A stretch of 64,000 bases of DNA, from contig JAIXMP010000026.1 in the NCBI GenBank assembly GCA_025677815.1, positions 186,001 through 250,000 of the forward strand. Reading direction: 5' to 3'. The DNA comes from Phascolomyces articulosus (Eukaryota > Mucoromycota > Mucoromycetes > Mucorales > Lichtheimiaceae). Made by a program: the position numbers and the translations under genes. This document shows, in pieces, positions 37,801-48,777 of this stretch. The first letter of the stretch is position 1. The number at the start of each line of letters is the position of its first letter. Under the pieces are notes generated by a model that saw only the letters and a program-made list of their open reading frames with translations, searched no databases and was not told the DNA's origin.

Positions 37801-39714
37801 ACAGAGAAACAACCAACGTTGGGTGGATGGGGAGCTACAACAACAACAACAGCAGCAGTAACTGCGAATGACGATGGTTGGGGAGCATCACAGGTCAATA
37901 AGACAACAACAATGAGTGATGGATGGGAATCACAAGAATCAAAGAAGGCAACTGCTGTCAATGATAGTTGGGGTGCAGTAGATGAGAACAAGACACCAGC
38001 TAATGATGGATGGGGAGCCAAGGAGGAGAAGGTTGAATCAGCTAGTGGTGATAGATGGGGAGCTGCATCAAAGCAAACGGCAAACGACGGATGGGATTCC
38101 ATACCAAAACAGACAAGTAATGATGGATGGAGATCGCAAGAGAAGAAATCAGCAAACGATGAATGGAGTGCACAAGAAAAGAAAACGTCGAAAACTAATA
38201 ATAGATGGAGTACTTTATCTAAAGAAACAAAAGCAGCTGCTAACAATGGCTGGGGTTCTTCTAGCAACGAAGCAGCAAATGACAACTGCGGTTCAACACC
38301 GAAGAAATTGGTAAACGATGGATGGGGTGCGCAACAAGAAACCAAATCGACAGCAGATGATGGATGGGGAACCACTTCCAAACAATCCGTATCTTCACCG
38401 TCCAATGATGGCTGGGGCGTTTCAGCAAATGACGGATGGAGCAAAGAAGGTACTAATGGCTGGGATGAAAAGAAAACTTCAAATCATCGACAATCTTCCT
38501 CCTCTTCTTCGTCTTATAGCAACAACCGAAACCGATCACAACAGCAACAACAACAAAAATCTGTTGATAAATGGAATAGTGCTGGCAATGCTGGATGGGG
38601 TAACAGTACTGGATGGAATAACCAAGAAGAAAAAGAAAACCTCCAAAGTAGAAGCAGTGTTCCTGATAATGGATGGGACAATGACAATTCCAAGCAACAA
38701 TGGCAACAACAACAACAAATGGTCAAGCCTATTAACACTACTGCTACTATCACACCACCTGGTATGTCAGCACCTGGCACACCTTTGCAACAGCATTCCG
38801 ATAGTGAAGTAGTCAACTTTTCATTAAAAGATATTCTTCAACAAACACCTGCTGTTCCAATGCAACCACCAGGATTGACGTCTACTGCCATGGCTACACC
38901 TCCACCTACAGCTACTACCAGCAGCACCATTTCTCCCCCCATGAATAAAACTTTAGGTAGTGCTGGTGGTATCCTTGATACTACGATGACATCCGCTTTA
39001 TCCTCTTCGTTGATGCAACAGCAAGAGCCTGTACCTGCTGAACAAATGCGTACTATGAGTCACGATACCTTGATTACATTTGTTCAGACGATTCAACGCG
39101 ACAATTCAAGGCTACTTCAATCGTTGATTGCTGCTCAACAAGAAATGACCATGCAAACCAGCCGTTATTCTGAATTGATGACCTTATCGCGTGAACGTGA
39201 AACACAACTTTTGCAATTGTTTGAAGCACGTAAACAAACAGAAATGGAAGAAGCAAGACGTTATATTTTGTCACTTGAAGCAAGAATCAGTACATTGGAA
39301 ACTCAACTCAAATCGGCGAATAATGCTGCTGCTGCTGCCGCTGCTGCTGCAGCTAATAATAACAATGGAGGAGGTGATGTAGGTGGAATCACTGCAGGAT
39401 TTGGTAATCAGGATTTGTTTGCGGGTTATCGTGAATCAATGCGTTCCAATAATCATAGTACACGTGGTGGTGGAAGACGTTATTACAATAAACAACCACC
39501 TATCATTCGATGTGGTAACTGCGGTGGGTCCGGTCATACAAGTGCTGAATGTCAGGTATATAGTTCTTGGGATTTCTTTTAAAAAAATGTATATGTTGTC
39601 CTCCAATTTTTGTCTTCATTTTTATTAACTTTCACCAATATACAACTATGATAGGATGTTTGCCGTTATTGTGGTTCACACGAACATTTATCAGAATCAT
39701 GCTCTGGAAACTAA
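34876..39714 (+). CDS. large GW/WG-repeat protein with two CCHC zinc knuckles
   Basis: Exons 34876-39555 and 39655-39714 encode 1579 residues. Order of parts: a short N-terminal segment with four clustered cysteine/histidine residues (CHPESRCYFC, about 26-35). A helical, charged region follows to about 570. A Lys-rich and Ser/Thr/Pro-rich disordered stretch covers about 580-835. Residues about 836-1275 hold a tryptophan repeat array: more than 20 units with DGWG, NGWD, GGWG and the like, spaced about 12-25 residues apart. A coiled coil lies at about 1390-1485, then poly-Ala. Two C-x2-C-x4-H-x4-C zinc knuckles follow, one in exon 1 (CGNCGGSGHTSAEC) and one in exon 2 (CRYCGSHEHLSESC). Known GW/WG arrays in disordered chains bind Argonaute, and CCHC knuckles bind RNA. 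I infer an Argonaute-associated factor of RNA silencing. I do not recognise a named orthologue. Without splicing the second knuckle would be lost. Confidence 0.85.
37380..38710 (+). repeat. imperfect tandem array coding for GW/WG units
   Basis: The codons GAT GGA TGG (Asp-Gly-Trp) and close variants recur throughout, each followed by a Lys/Ser/Thr/Gln-rich spacer and a small polar lead-in such as AND or SND. One unit near 38281 has Cys in place of Trp (NDNCGS). Others lack Gly (DEWS, NRWS). The array reads as decaying tandem duplications under selection for the Trp. Confidence 0.85.
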
Positions 39715-40649
39715 CGAGTAACCTGTTTTTATTTTTCCGTAATAGTTAAAAAATAATAATAACATTTCTTCATCTCCCTTCCTTATTATTAGACGATTAA
39801 AAACTACAAAATTGTACCATATTGTTATACAAATTTTTTTTTCTTTGCACACTCACTTTATTCCTATTTTCTTTTCGCAAGCATCTTTTATTTGATGGTA
39901 ATAAAAATATTCTTTCATTTACAAGATCGAATTTTGTTATAATAAACTTTGTAGTAATTCTTTTGTTTTATATTTCTTAATATGATCTTTTGATGAATAG
40001 CATATAGTATAGTGAATATGTTCCTTCTCTGTATTACTGACGACAATAATGTATGGAAACAGAAAAAAATTTGTACATTATTTTTACTATCTCTATAATA
40101 ATTAAAAGAGCATTATATATCACTGCTACGTATGATGATAATTGTTGGATATTAGAAAACAACAAAATAAAATTCAATATATATAATGTCGTTTCTGTTT
40201 TTGTGTTGTCTGGCGGCGATGCCAAGCCAGGAGCGCAAATACTTCTTTACGACAATTAACAAATATAAAAGGACAAGAACAGTGATTCAGCAAGGTCAAA
40301 AGCTAAAAGATTTATTTTTACAAAAAAAAAATAGCCTTTATATAAAGCTTTTTAGCGGCGCAGCAGGTGTAACATCTAATACTAAAAATATACTACGACA
40401 ATAATTGTAACTATATAACAGCATACATCAGAAGGAAGGCAGAAGGGTTGTTTCCACATAGCAATGAAGCTTAAGACGTGAAATTTAAATCCATTCTATT
40501 CATCATATAAGCTGTTATATATTTACAACATAGCACTCCGATTACACGCGTTTTTTAACGTTTATCGAACGTACAGTGATTCAACAATATAACAACTCCC
40601 TTATATGGTAAGGGTCATACTTAAACTGAAAATGGCGATTTAATGCCAA

Positions 40650-40690
40650 ATCACGTCACGTGTACGTCATCACCACGCACGTGATGTAAT
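40650..40690. promoter_or_regulatory. cluster of CACGTG boxes and CRE-like half-sites
   Basis: Two CACGTG palindromes (40657-40662 and 40678-40683) flank the elements ACGTCA and TACGTCAT. The whole stretch is an imperfect inverted repeat in otherwise AT-rich DNA. CACGTG is the site of bHLH factors, and TGACGT is that of bZIP/CREB-type factors. It lies 0.8 kb upstream of the candidate gene at 41503 and far from others. Function is inferred. Confidence 0.4.
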
Positions 40691-41402
40691 GCAATCGATC
40701 GGTATTACTAAAATCCGTGTGGGGCTGATATTTCAGTACAGTGTAGCTAATGAAGCATCATAGTATTATGCCACTTTGCATCATACATCAGTAGCAGATA
40801 TGATATTAGATCACTTCCACACAAACCTTGTCTGATAACTGCAATATATAATAGTAAACAAGCATAGTTATAGTTGAGATATATGGATGAAAAAGTAATA
40901 ACGGAGCGTTGTAGGTTTTGCCGCATGGCAAACATGGTAGAAGGTACTCTGTTTAACAACCCATTCTAAATACACTATATGTTTTCTGAAGTAATTAAAA
41001 TCGTGTCACATAAAGTTTACAAGCATATTATTATCATATTAAGACCCATACAATGCATTTTTTAGCAGCATTTGTTGGTATCTCATCTCATATGCTAATT
41101 TTCTCATAAGTATAGCAAGTAGCAAGTATATCCTTTAATACCCCAGATAATCACCGCCTTCCAACATAATTTTTCTTATTAACTAATAAAAGCAACATGA
41201 AATTTTAATGGCATGGATACTTGGTGTTATATATTACATCATCAAATACAATCATTACGACCATAATGAAAAATATATATCAAAAGAAAACGTAGGTTCT
41301 TGGCTTTAAAATAAGACTCATTTCATCTTGTACCGATGAAAATTGATACTTTTATCAAGAATTCAAAATATTTTTTCTTGATGCCAAAAAAAAGAAACAA
41401 AA

Positions 41403-41410
41403 TATAAAAG
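41403..41410 (+). promoter_or_regulatory. TATA box TATAAAAG
   Basis: It is followed within 50 bp by a CT-rich stretch and, 93 bp on, by the ATG at 41503. This is the usual arrangement of strongly expressed genes in this group of fungi. The gene it would drive is uncertain. Confidence 0.5.
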
Positions 41411-41502
41411 AGCCCCACGAAATCACTCCACCTTCTTTTACTTCTTTTTTTTTATCATCATCCACTTCTGTATACCATCATCCAACCAGCCAACAAGTAA
41501 AA

Positions 41503-42333
41503 ATGTTTTTTTATCCATCGTGGTTTTCTGGTTTTGGTCCTTTGGTCAATCTTCCACCATCACCCATTACAAATCTTTGGGTTCCTGCTCATGTCATCCA
41601 TCCTTACTGCGGCAATCCTCTTTTTTTTACATCCACTGTGGTATGATCATCCATTTTATTTTTGTTTCTTTTCGTTACAGTGTGTCTCCTTGTGATCACA
41701 TCATTTATCTTCTTGTAATACTTGTTACGTGATTTTTTTTTTATCTGTCATCCATCTTCTTTGACTACCCAAACTGCCTGATTATTGTTTATATCCACTG
41801 ATCACTCATGCAATATGATTATTTCTGTCAAGCATACATGTTTAGTTTCTCAAGTTTTAATTTATCTTTGTTTCTCTACGCGCTTTATACCGGTTGACCT
41901 GGCCCATACTTTGACACGTCCTCGTATAAATCCGTATGCAACTCTTTATCGTGATGTGGTGTCCACGGATTATTCATGCTGCCATGTTATACTATCCATT
42001 CGTTGCTCCGTGGTGCTGTGTATTGTTCTGTCGATCATTCGTTCGTGTTACATTGTTATTAATATTTTTATATAAAAAACCTCACTTTTCTACATGTTTC
42101 CCTTTTTTCTTCTTCGATTACTATGCCAAGATAGCTACAAGTACATACTTTTTGATTATTCTACTAAACCAAATATATATCTAAGGCTATATATTAATAT
42201 TGTGTACTTGGGATCCAAAGGTGGAAGAGCGTACCGCAGTTATCCGTTCTCGTTTTTTAAACGTATAGAACAGTCAGACTCTTCGATATTACCTAATGCA
42301 GAGTATTTCATTGAGATGCTGTGTACCATTTAG
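41503..42333 (+). CDS. candidate unknown gene with a good core promoter, exons unresolved
   Basis: An ATG at 41503 opens a Phe/Pro/Trp-rich frame (MFFYPSWFSGFGPLVNLPPS and on) of about 45 codons, ending near a GTATGA donor. Further stretches look coding: around 41895-41985 (AHTLTRPRINPYATLYRDVV) and around 42200-42333 (GSKGGRAYRSYPFSFFKRIE..., ending in a stop at 42331-42333). AATAAA lies shortly downstream. I could not find a unique set of splice sites joining them, and no domain is recognised. It may be a lineage-specific gene, a decayed gene or a non-coding transcript. Confidence 0.3.
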
Positions 42334-42866
42334 AGACGACGAATGGGCATGGGATTAACCCTCTTCTTTTTTAGATATTACTTTCGTTCGTGATGTATGT
42401 ATAGTGTAATGTTATTATACGAATAAAAAGGAATAACAGAAAGATGAAACAAAGCATCATGTATAGGTAGGTTAATCTTCTTGCTTGTCCCAGTCTCGTT
42501 TTACGATGAATTAGTCTTGACCATCTCCCAGAAAACCATTCTTATGGTCTGTAATAAATAAAAACCCATGATCGATATAACTCGTATCTATGCAATAACA
42601 ACATTCTCAAAGCAACATTTTTGTTTTATGAAAGAATTAGTAAGGTTTCAGCATGATTATATATTATATATGTTTTTAAATGATTTAGGGAGTTGTTAAT
42701 AAGCTTTTCAAGTTTTCTAATACTTATTGCGATGTGATAAAGGATTTTTCATTACCAATTTTGATCATTCCATCGTTGATGGATTATTATTATTATTCTA
42801 TTTGAAATGAAGAGCAACCTCTTTATTATTTTGGACGAGGAGTATATCATATTATTACTATTTTAA
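42334..42866. other. convergent intergenic region
   Basis: Between the candidate gene and the 3' end of isovaleryl-CoA dehydrogenase. AT-rich, with no open frame of note. Confidence 0.5.
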
Positions 42867-44800
42867 TTATTTATACAACTTGTTGAATTCACGACCGATC
42901 AACATACGACGAATTTCACTGGTGCCTGCACCAATTTCATAAAGCTTGGCATCACGTAAAATACGACCAGTAGGATATTCATTGGTATATCCGTTACCAC
43001 CCAAACATTGAATAGCATCAAGAGCAACTTCAGTTGCACGTTCAGCAGAGTATAAAATGGCACCAGCACAATCCTTGTTGCTAATATTACCATTATCACA
43101 TGCACGACCCACAGCGTAAACATAAGCTCTTGATGCGTTTAACTTAGTATACATATCTGCAAGTTTGCCTTGAAGAAGCTATAAATATTTATCATACAAA
43201 TCAATTAGTATTGATCTAGTTGTTCCTCTTTTTTTTACATTATATAAATAAACTAAAATAAATAACAAACCTGGAATGAGCCAATGGGTTTACCGAATTG
43301 ATGACGTTCATGAACATATGGAACCGTTACATCCAAAGCGGCTTGCATAAGACTATACATCAAAATCGCATTAATACACTTTTTTCAAACCATTCCTTAT
43401 GGATATTAAATAAAGCTGTGCTCATGTTCTTACCCCAAAGGACCACCAGACAAAACCAATCGTTCAAGATCCAAACCACTCATCAAGACATAAACTCCCT
43501 TTCCTTCAGCACCAAGGACATTTTCGGCTATTATTTTTAATTTGATATTAGCATTACTGTTATTATGTATACAAGGGGAAAAAAGAGTGCGTGATGGATT
43601 CTAACTTGTATATTGACTTACCAGGAACTTCACAATTTTCGAAAATCAATTCACATGTGTTGGAACCACGCATACCAAGCTTATCAAGCTTTTGTGCAGT
43701 CGAAAAGCCCTTGAACCCCTATTTTATATTCAGATAGCAAAAAAATAAAAAATAAAAAATAAAAATCAGAAAAAAAAACCATGTAACTTTATAAACCATC
43801 CAATCATCCATTATGCTCTCTCCCTTTCCCTTAGTTCTTTTTTTTTTTTTTTTTTTTTTACCTTTTCAATAATAAAAGCAGTGATACCATGTGGACCAGC
43901 TTGGGGATTAGTCTTTGCGTAGACAATCAAAGTATCGGCATCAGGACCATTGGTGATCCACATTTTGTTGCCATTCAAGATATAACGGTCACCCTTCTTT
44001 TCAGCCTTGAGTTTCATACTAACGACATCAGAACCGGAACCAGGTTCAGACATAGCCAAAGCACCCACATTTTCACCAGAAATGAGCTATAATAATATAA
44101 TCACATAATTATTTAGAGTGTATACTTTTATTTATAAAGTAAGAAAGAAAGAAGAGTGTTTTTACCTTTGGCAAGTATTTCTTCTTTTGCTCTTCGTTAC
44201 CATTACGGACAAGTTGATTGACACACAAATTGGAATGAGCACCATAACTCAAGGCAACGGAACCACTGGCACGAGAAATTTCTTCCATAACAAAGGTGTG
44301 TTCCAAATAACCCAATCCTAAACCACCATATTCTTGAGGGGCAGTGATACCCAACAAACCCATAGTACCAAACTTTTGCCACATATCCATGGGGAATTCA
44401 TTGTTCTTATCGATCTCAGCAGCTCTAGGAGCAAGTTCAGCTTGAACATAGTTGTGGACAGCTTCACGGAGCTATGATGTTTTATATATAAGGTTAGTTT
44501 ATCAAGAATATATATAAATCAGGAGTATTCACCGTTTTCACATGTCTACACTTTCTATCCTTTCTCAATTTTTATCTATATACAAACCTCTTCTTGTTCA
44601 GTAGACAAGTTAGCAACAGCAGCGTTATAAGAGCCAGAAGACGCGTATCTCTTGAAAGCTTGACGAGCGGATGAACGAACGCCAGCCTATTTTGTATACC
44701 AAGATTAATTATATTGTCGTCATTGTTGCTTTTGTTTTATATTATTGATATAAAATAAACTTACACGAGCAGTTTGAGAGAAAAGACAAGATGAAAGCAT
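42867..44800 (-). CDS. IVD: isovaleryl-CoA dehydrogenase, mitochondrial
   Basis: Eight minus-strand exons: 44765-44800, 44588-44686, 44166-44471, 43862-44086, 43622-43718, 43434-43527, 43271-43352 and 42867-43178, giving 416 residues. It oxidises isovaleryl-CoA to 3-methylcrotonyl-CoA in leucine breakdown, using FAD and passing electrons to ETF. The first about 25 residues are Ser/Arg-rich without acids, a mitochondrial presequence. Acyl-CoA dehydrogenase signatures are clear: [25 protein letters not shown] and [29 protein letters not shown] carries the Glu used as catalytic base in characterised isovaleryl-CoA dehydrogenases, and the C-terminal [12 protein letters not shown] lacks the alternative Glu of medium-chain enzymes. 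This favours IVD over other family members. An (TA)n repeat touches the start codon. Divergent from TF1. Confidence 0.95.
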
Positions 44801-44823
44801 TATATATATATATATATATATAT
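44801..44823. repeat. (TA)11 microsatellite abutting the IVD start codon
   Basis: The repeat begins at the base next to the ATG (minus strand) and so forms the last part of the 5' leader or promoter of isovaleryl-CoA dehydrogenase. Confidence 0.9.
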
Positions 44824-45306
44824 CTAGGTGTTAGGTTGACAGTTTAGGTGAAAAAAGGAAAAGAAGAAGTTCAAAAAAAAAGAAAAAGAAAAAAGAGAAA
44901 ATGTGGGGTCGGATGTGAATGTGCGTTTGAAATAATGATTTGAGACTACTTTTTCCCACGCAATTGTTCACATTCACTCCGATTTAAAGAAGCTGGGATG
45001 TGTGCCAAAAATATCGTGTGAAAAATCCATTTTTTGTGTTTGATGGAACCTGTTTAGATCCTTCAACTAGTCGATTTATGACCAATCCTAATACCTGGAA
45101 ATCAACTATATTTGCTTACATGGTATCATACAATGAGATTAAAAAAAGAATTCACATTTGTTTAGGATGTGATCACATTCTATTCAAGCAATCGGAGAAG
45201 AATAACTGGAAAATTAAGTGGCGATGGACAGCATTGACTGCACCAGGTTTTTGTTATTCTGTACAAAATCTATTTTCCTCTCCGCCAAGCAGAAGAGTCT
45301 GTATTA
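44801..45306. promoter_or_regulatory. shared divergent promoter region of IVD and TF1
   Basis: These 506 bp separate the start codons of isovaleryl-CoA dehydrogenase (minus) and the first zinc-cluster regulator (plus). They contain the TA repeat and A/G-rich tracts. No defined CGG-type zinc-cluster binding site pair was seen by eye. Confidence 0.45.
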
Positions 45307-47743
45307 ATGCGTAATAAACCATGCAAACGTAATAACACTGCTATTTTCATAAGTGGTTATATAATTTGTTTATTTTAAAAACATATATCTCTATATAAAA
45401 AACACTTAGGTTGTCAAACGAGAAGAAAAAAATGTGTCTGGCCGCAACAACAGCAACAACAACTGGGCAACACCGATGATAGCACCTACTTTTCACCATG
45501 CATACGATGTTCTAAATCAAACGTCAAGTGTATACCTTTTGATCCATCAGTTCAAGATCATCTCGTTGAAACAGAAGGATCCATTGATGGTCAATTCGAA
45601 TTACAGCAGTGGCAAAATCAAGTACAGACCCTTGAAATAGGATTACAAGAATTGAATGACCATGTCAAAGACTTACAGTCAACAGGAAAAACAAAGAACA
45701 ACCATGATCATTCACTCTCGAATCTAGAATGGGAACTTTGTATAGATAAAGATGGGTGTGTCCGCCTTGGAACTATTATTAAAAGTCTTGATGAATTGCT
45801 GTTATATACCCAAGCGTCGATGCGATATCTTTCTCCATTTAATGGTATTTTTGACACCGAACACATTCGCTTTGAGAGTTCAGGTGCTAATATTGTCCTT
45901 TCTTTCATGGGTCTTCTCCTTCGTGACGCTATCGAAAGACCACGACGTCATCACTCACCATATCACATTATCTATGAAGAACAAAAGATGGCAATGACAG
46001 CAAAGAAAACGAACAAGATGATCTTGGGAAATAATCGTGATAACGACGATAGAATTTTTGCAGAACATATGGATTACCTTATTTCACTCTATTTGAAATA
46101 TGTGAATCCAATATCTGGATTATTACATAAACCTACTTTTCAAGCTTACTATCAAAGTTTCAACGATCCACTGATGTGCCCTATTGCGCTTGCCATTTGT
46201 GTTGAAACTGCGGTTTCGTTGCGTTGTTATGTAAAATACTCACCCGAGGATACCCGACGGATTTCCGATTATTTTTATCACAAATGCAAGACTATTCTTA
46301 CAGATATATTTGACGACCCTACGCGACAATTGGAAACAGTCATGACCATTACGTTTTTGCTATCATATCTGATTAATATAAAGATTGATTGTATAGAAGC
46401 ACGTTTCTACCTTACAGTATCACTGTTGTTATGCAATCAATTTGAAGAGCAATTTAAACCATATGATGGTGATGGTGATGATAATGACGAAGGCAACAAA
46501 GATGAAGAAAGTTGCACTTGTCGCAGTTGTCGACAACAGCAGCAGCAATATCATGACCTGAAAGAAATTAAAATGACCCCAGCTGTTGGACGCGTCATGT
46601 TTCAGCGGCACCGTCTTGAGTCTGTCATGAACCATCGACTAATTGAATTATTTTTAAACGGCCAACTTGATTTTGCTGCGATTACATCTATGGAAATTCA
46701 AGTTTTAGATGATGAACCACAGAGTGTGGTTGATCACTATGCTCTTAATAATGCAATTCTGGAACTTTTTAGAATTCCATATATGAATATTATGATGGTA
46801 TGTGATTCGATAGGATGCTGATGTTTTTATATATCTTTTCTTTTATATAATTTATCTTAACTATCATTTTTCTATTCTGTTTGTATAGAAACAAATCAAT
46901 CGGGTAATGCATGGTGAAGCGAGCGACCTTCGACTGGATTTCATATTACAATTTGAAACGACAATACGAAAATGGTGGGCTAATCTTCCTGCAAAATTTC
47001 GTGTTTGTGATGATCCGTATTCAGCCAATCCGTATGATGTACTTGAGCATGTAGAAGATATTCTGCAAATTGCTCCATATACTGTTATACACTTGTGGAC
47101 TGCTATTGTCCATTCATCCATCCTTAAACCACAAGTAACAGCAAGTCATGATCTAATAAAGATCCTTCAAGAAAATGCAGCATCAACTACATGGAAATCT
47201 TGTAAAGCAGCTATCTATGGAATGACCAAAAGCTGTCAATTATATGGGAATCATATCATGTCAACACCCTGTAAGTATTTTATCTATTTATGCAAAAACC
47301 TACTCGTTGCTCTCATTGAGGTCAAATTATGTTACAATGTCAAAGAAATAAAAACTAACAGCATATATAATATAAATTAAGCATTAAATGGTTTGGTTCA
47401 TTTCGACTTTTTACGACTTCTTTATGCAATTTCAAATATTGTGACATATCCTGATTTCGATATTCCTACTGAGGAAGTCCAAGATGTAATTAAAAAATGT
47501 TCTTTTATTCTGGAGGGCTCTATTCCAGTCGATCATCGAGTTCCGTTGGGCTATTCTAAACTAGAGGTATTTATGGCAGCTGTATCCCCTTCTGCCCCAC
47601 CTCGAACGAATGAAGAAGGAACGAAGCCATGGACACCTTTAAATGTATATGATGAGTATCCTTTACCTGGGCTCGCCCTAGTTTCAGATATTTGTTTAAC
47701 TTCGTTCCATCAATTAGAAAAATCAATCCTCGCCAATACGTAA
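45307..47743 (+). CDS. Zn2Cys6 transcription factor 1 (fungal-specific TF domain)
   Basis: Exons 45307-45328, 45410-46797, 46889-47270 and 47382-47743 encode 717 residues. The first exon is only 22 nt: it supplies MRNKPCK, and the codon split by the intron completes CKRCQTRRKKC. The binuclear cluster is completed by CIRCSKSNVKC. Both halves keep C-x2-C-x6-C, but the loop between them is 21 residues with six Gln, against 8 in the neighbouring paralogue. A coiled-coil linker (QQWQNQVQTLEIGLQEL) follows for dimerisation. The regulatory middle homology region runs from about 140 on (QASMRYLSPFNGIF, LLHKPTFQAYYQSF). It resembles the neighbour at 48778 throughout, so the two are tandem duplicates. 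The last acceptor is AAG. It diverges from IVD. Confidence 0.85.
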
Positions 47744-48777
47744 TAATAGTATATTAATGATTTTCAAAATAGAAAGCCATCATCATTAGCCTTTTCTTTT
47801 CATTGAAGTGGATTTATTTTTTATTATAATATCATTTAGTATAATTATGTACATACTACATTGAATCTTCATATAATTATATATTTTAAACAAATATTAA
47901 ATAATCTTGTTAAGTATGATACGTAAAGCATATAATCATAATTTGTATAATAGGGATCTGAGCAGATTTTAGTATACATGATTCGAAACAACTGATTGGC
48001 CATAAAATATTATGTGTACCAAAAAAGTTGGATGAGCTGAATTACTTTAGTATAATAATATCAAGTACATCTTACGGACTGACAGTAGATGAGTCATCAC
48101 ATATATGCAAGTTTGCATAAAAATTTTGCTTCTCAAAGAAAATAAGGAGTAATGAATTATAACGCTGATATGATCAAATGTTGTCAGTTATATTATAATA
48201 TTATTTAATGTTACACACATATACCGATCTGGTCATTCAGATGGTTGAATTATACCAAAAACCAATAATATATAAAAATCAATCATTTATTTTGAGCAGA
48301 TTGGCTCAATTTGACCTTTGTGCCTTTCTATGTAATTCATAATAGCATAACTATGCAGGAGAGATCTAAAATTTATATTTAAAAATGGTTTACCTATTCT
48401 GAAAAACTTTATTTCAAAGGATCATCTTCTCCCCAATGACAGTTTATTAAATAAATTTGTTTTTATCTAACTATAGCAACAAAATCTTCCCCTCGCTCCA
48501 CTTTCAACTTCCACCAGTGAAGAACGAATAAAATCATTGACATTTTTTAATGTGCATTATTATGATACACGTCTTTTTCTTTGAATTAGGTGTAATATGG
48601 GGCAGTAGTGGTAATGAATTGATAAGATAAAAATTATTATCGGCATTTCCTTTTTCCCTCCCAGTCCATTTTTCATTTGATAGATATCCAGAAAGAAACC
48701 CAGCGTTAGACTCGCTTCTCTTTCTTTTCTCGAAAAAAAATAAAAATAGATACATATTCCATTTTGCTACAACAGTT
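47744..48777. other. intergenic between the two zinc-cluster genes
   Basis: AT-rich, with no open frame that looks coding. The right end is likely the promoter of TF2. Confidence 0.55.

Larger units (their letters stand above)
39715..41502. other. gene-poor region after the GW-repeat gene
   Basis: No supported gene over 1.8 kb. It is strongly AT-rich except for a GC-richer patch at 40190-40250 and the E-box/CRE-like cluster at 40650-40690. The right end carries a TATA box and CT-rich leader for the candidate gene at 41503. Confidence 0.5.

Noticed and set aside
37770..38444. 224-codon open frame on the minus strand opposite the GW array
   Set aside because: It is a shadow of the repetitive plus-strand codons: the same repeat read backwards stays open. 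The plus-strand frame continues in both directions with real domains.
45000..45314. 104-codon plus-strand open frame between IVD and TF1
   Set aside because: No recognisable domain, and it overlaps the TF1 first exon in another frame. That exon is supported by the zinc-cluster homology of the paralogue. It could be a leader ORF but I cannot support it.
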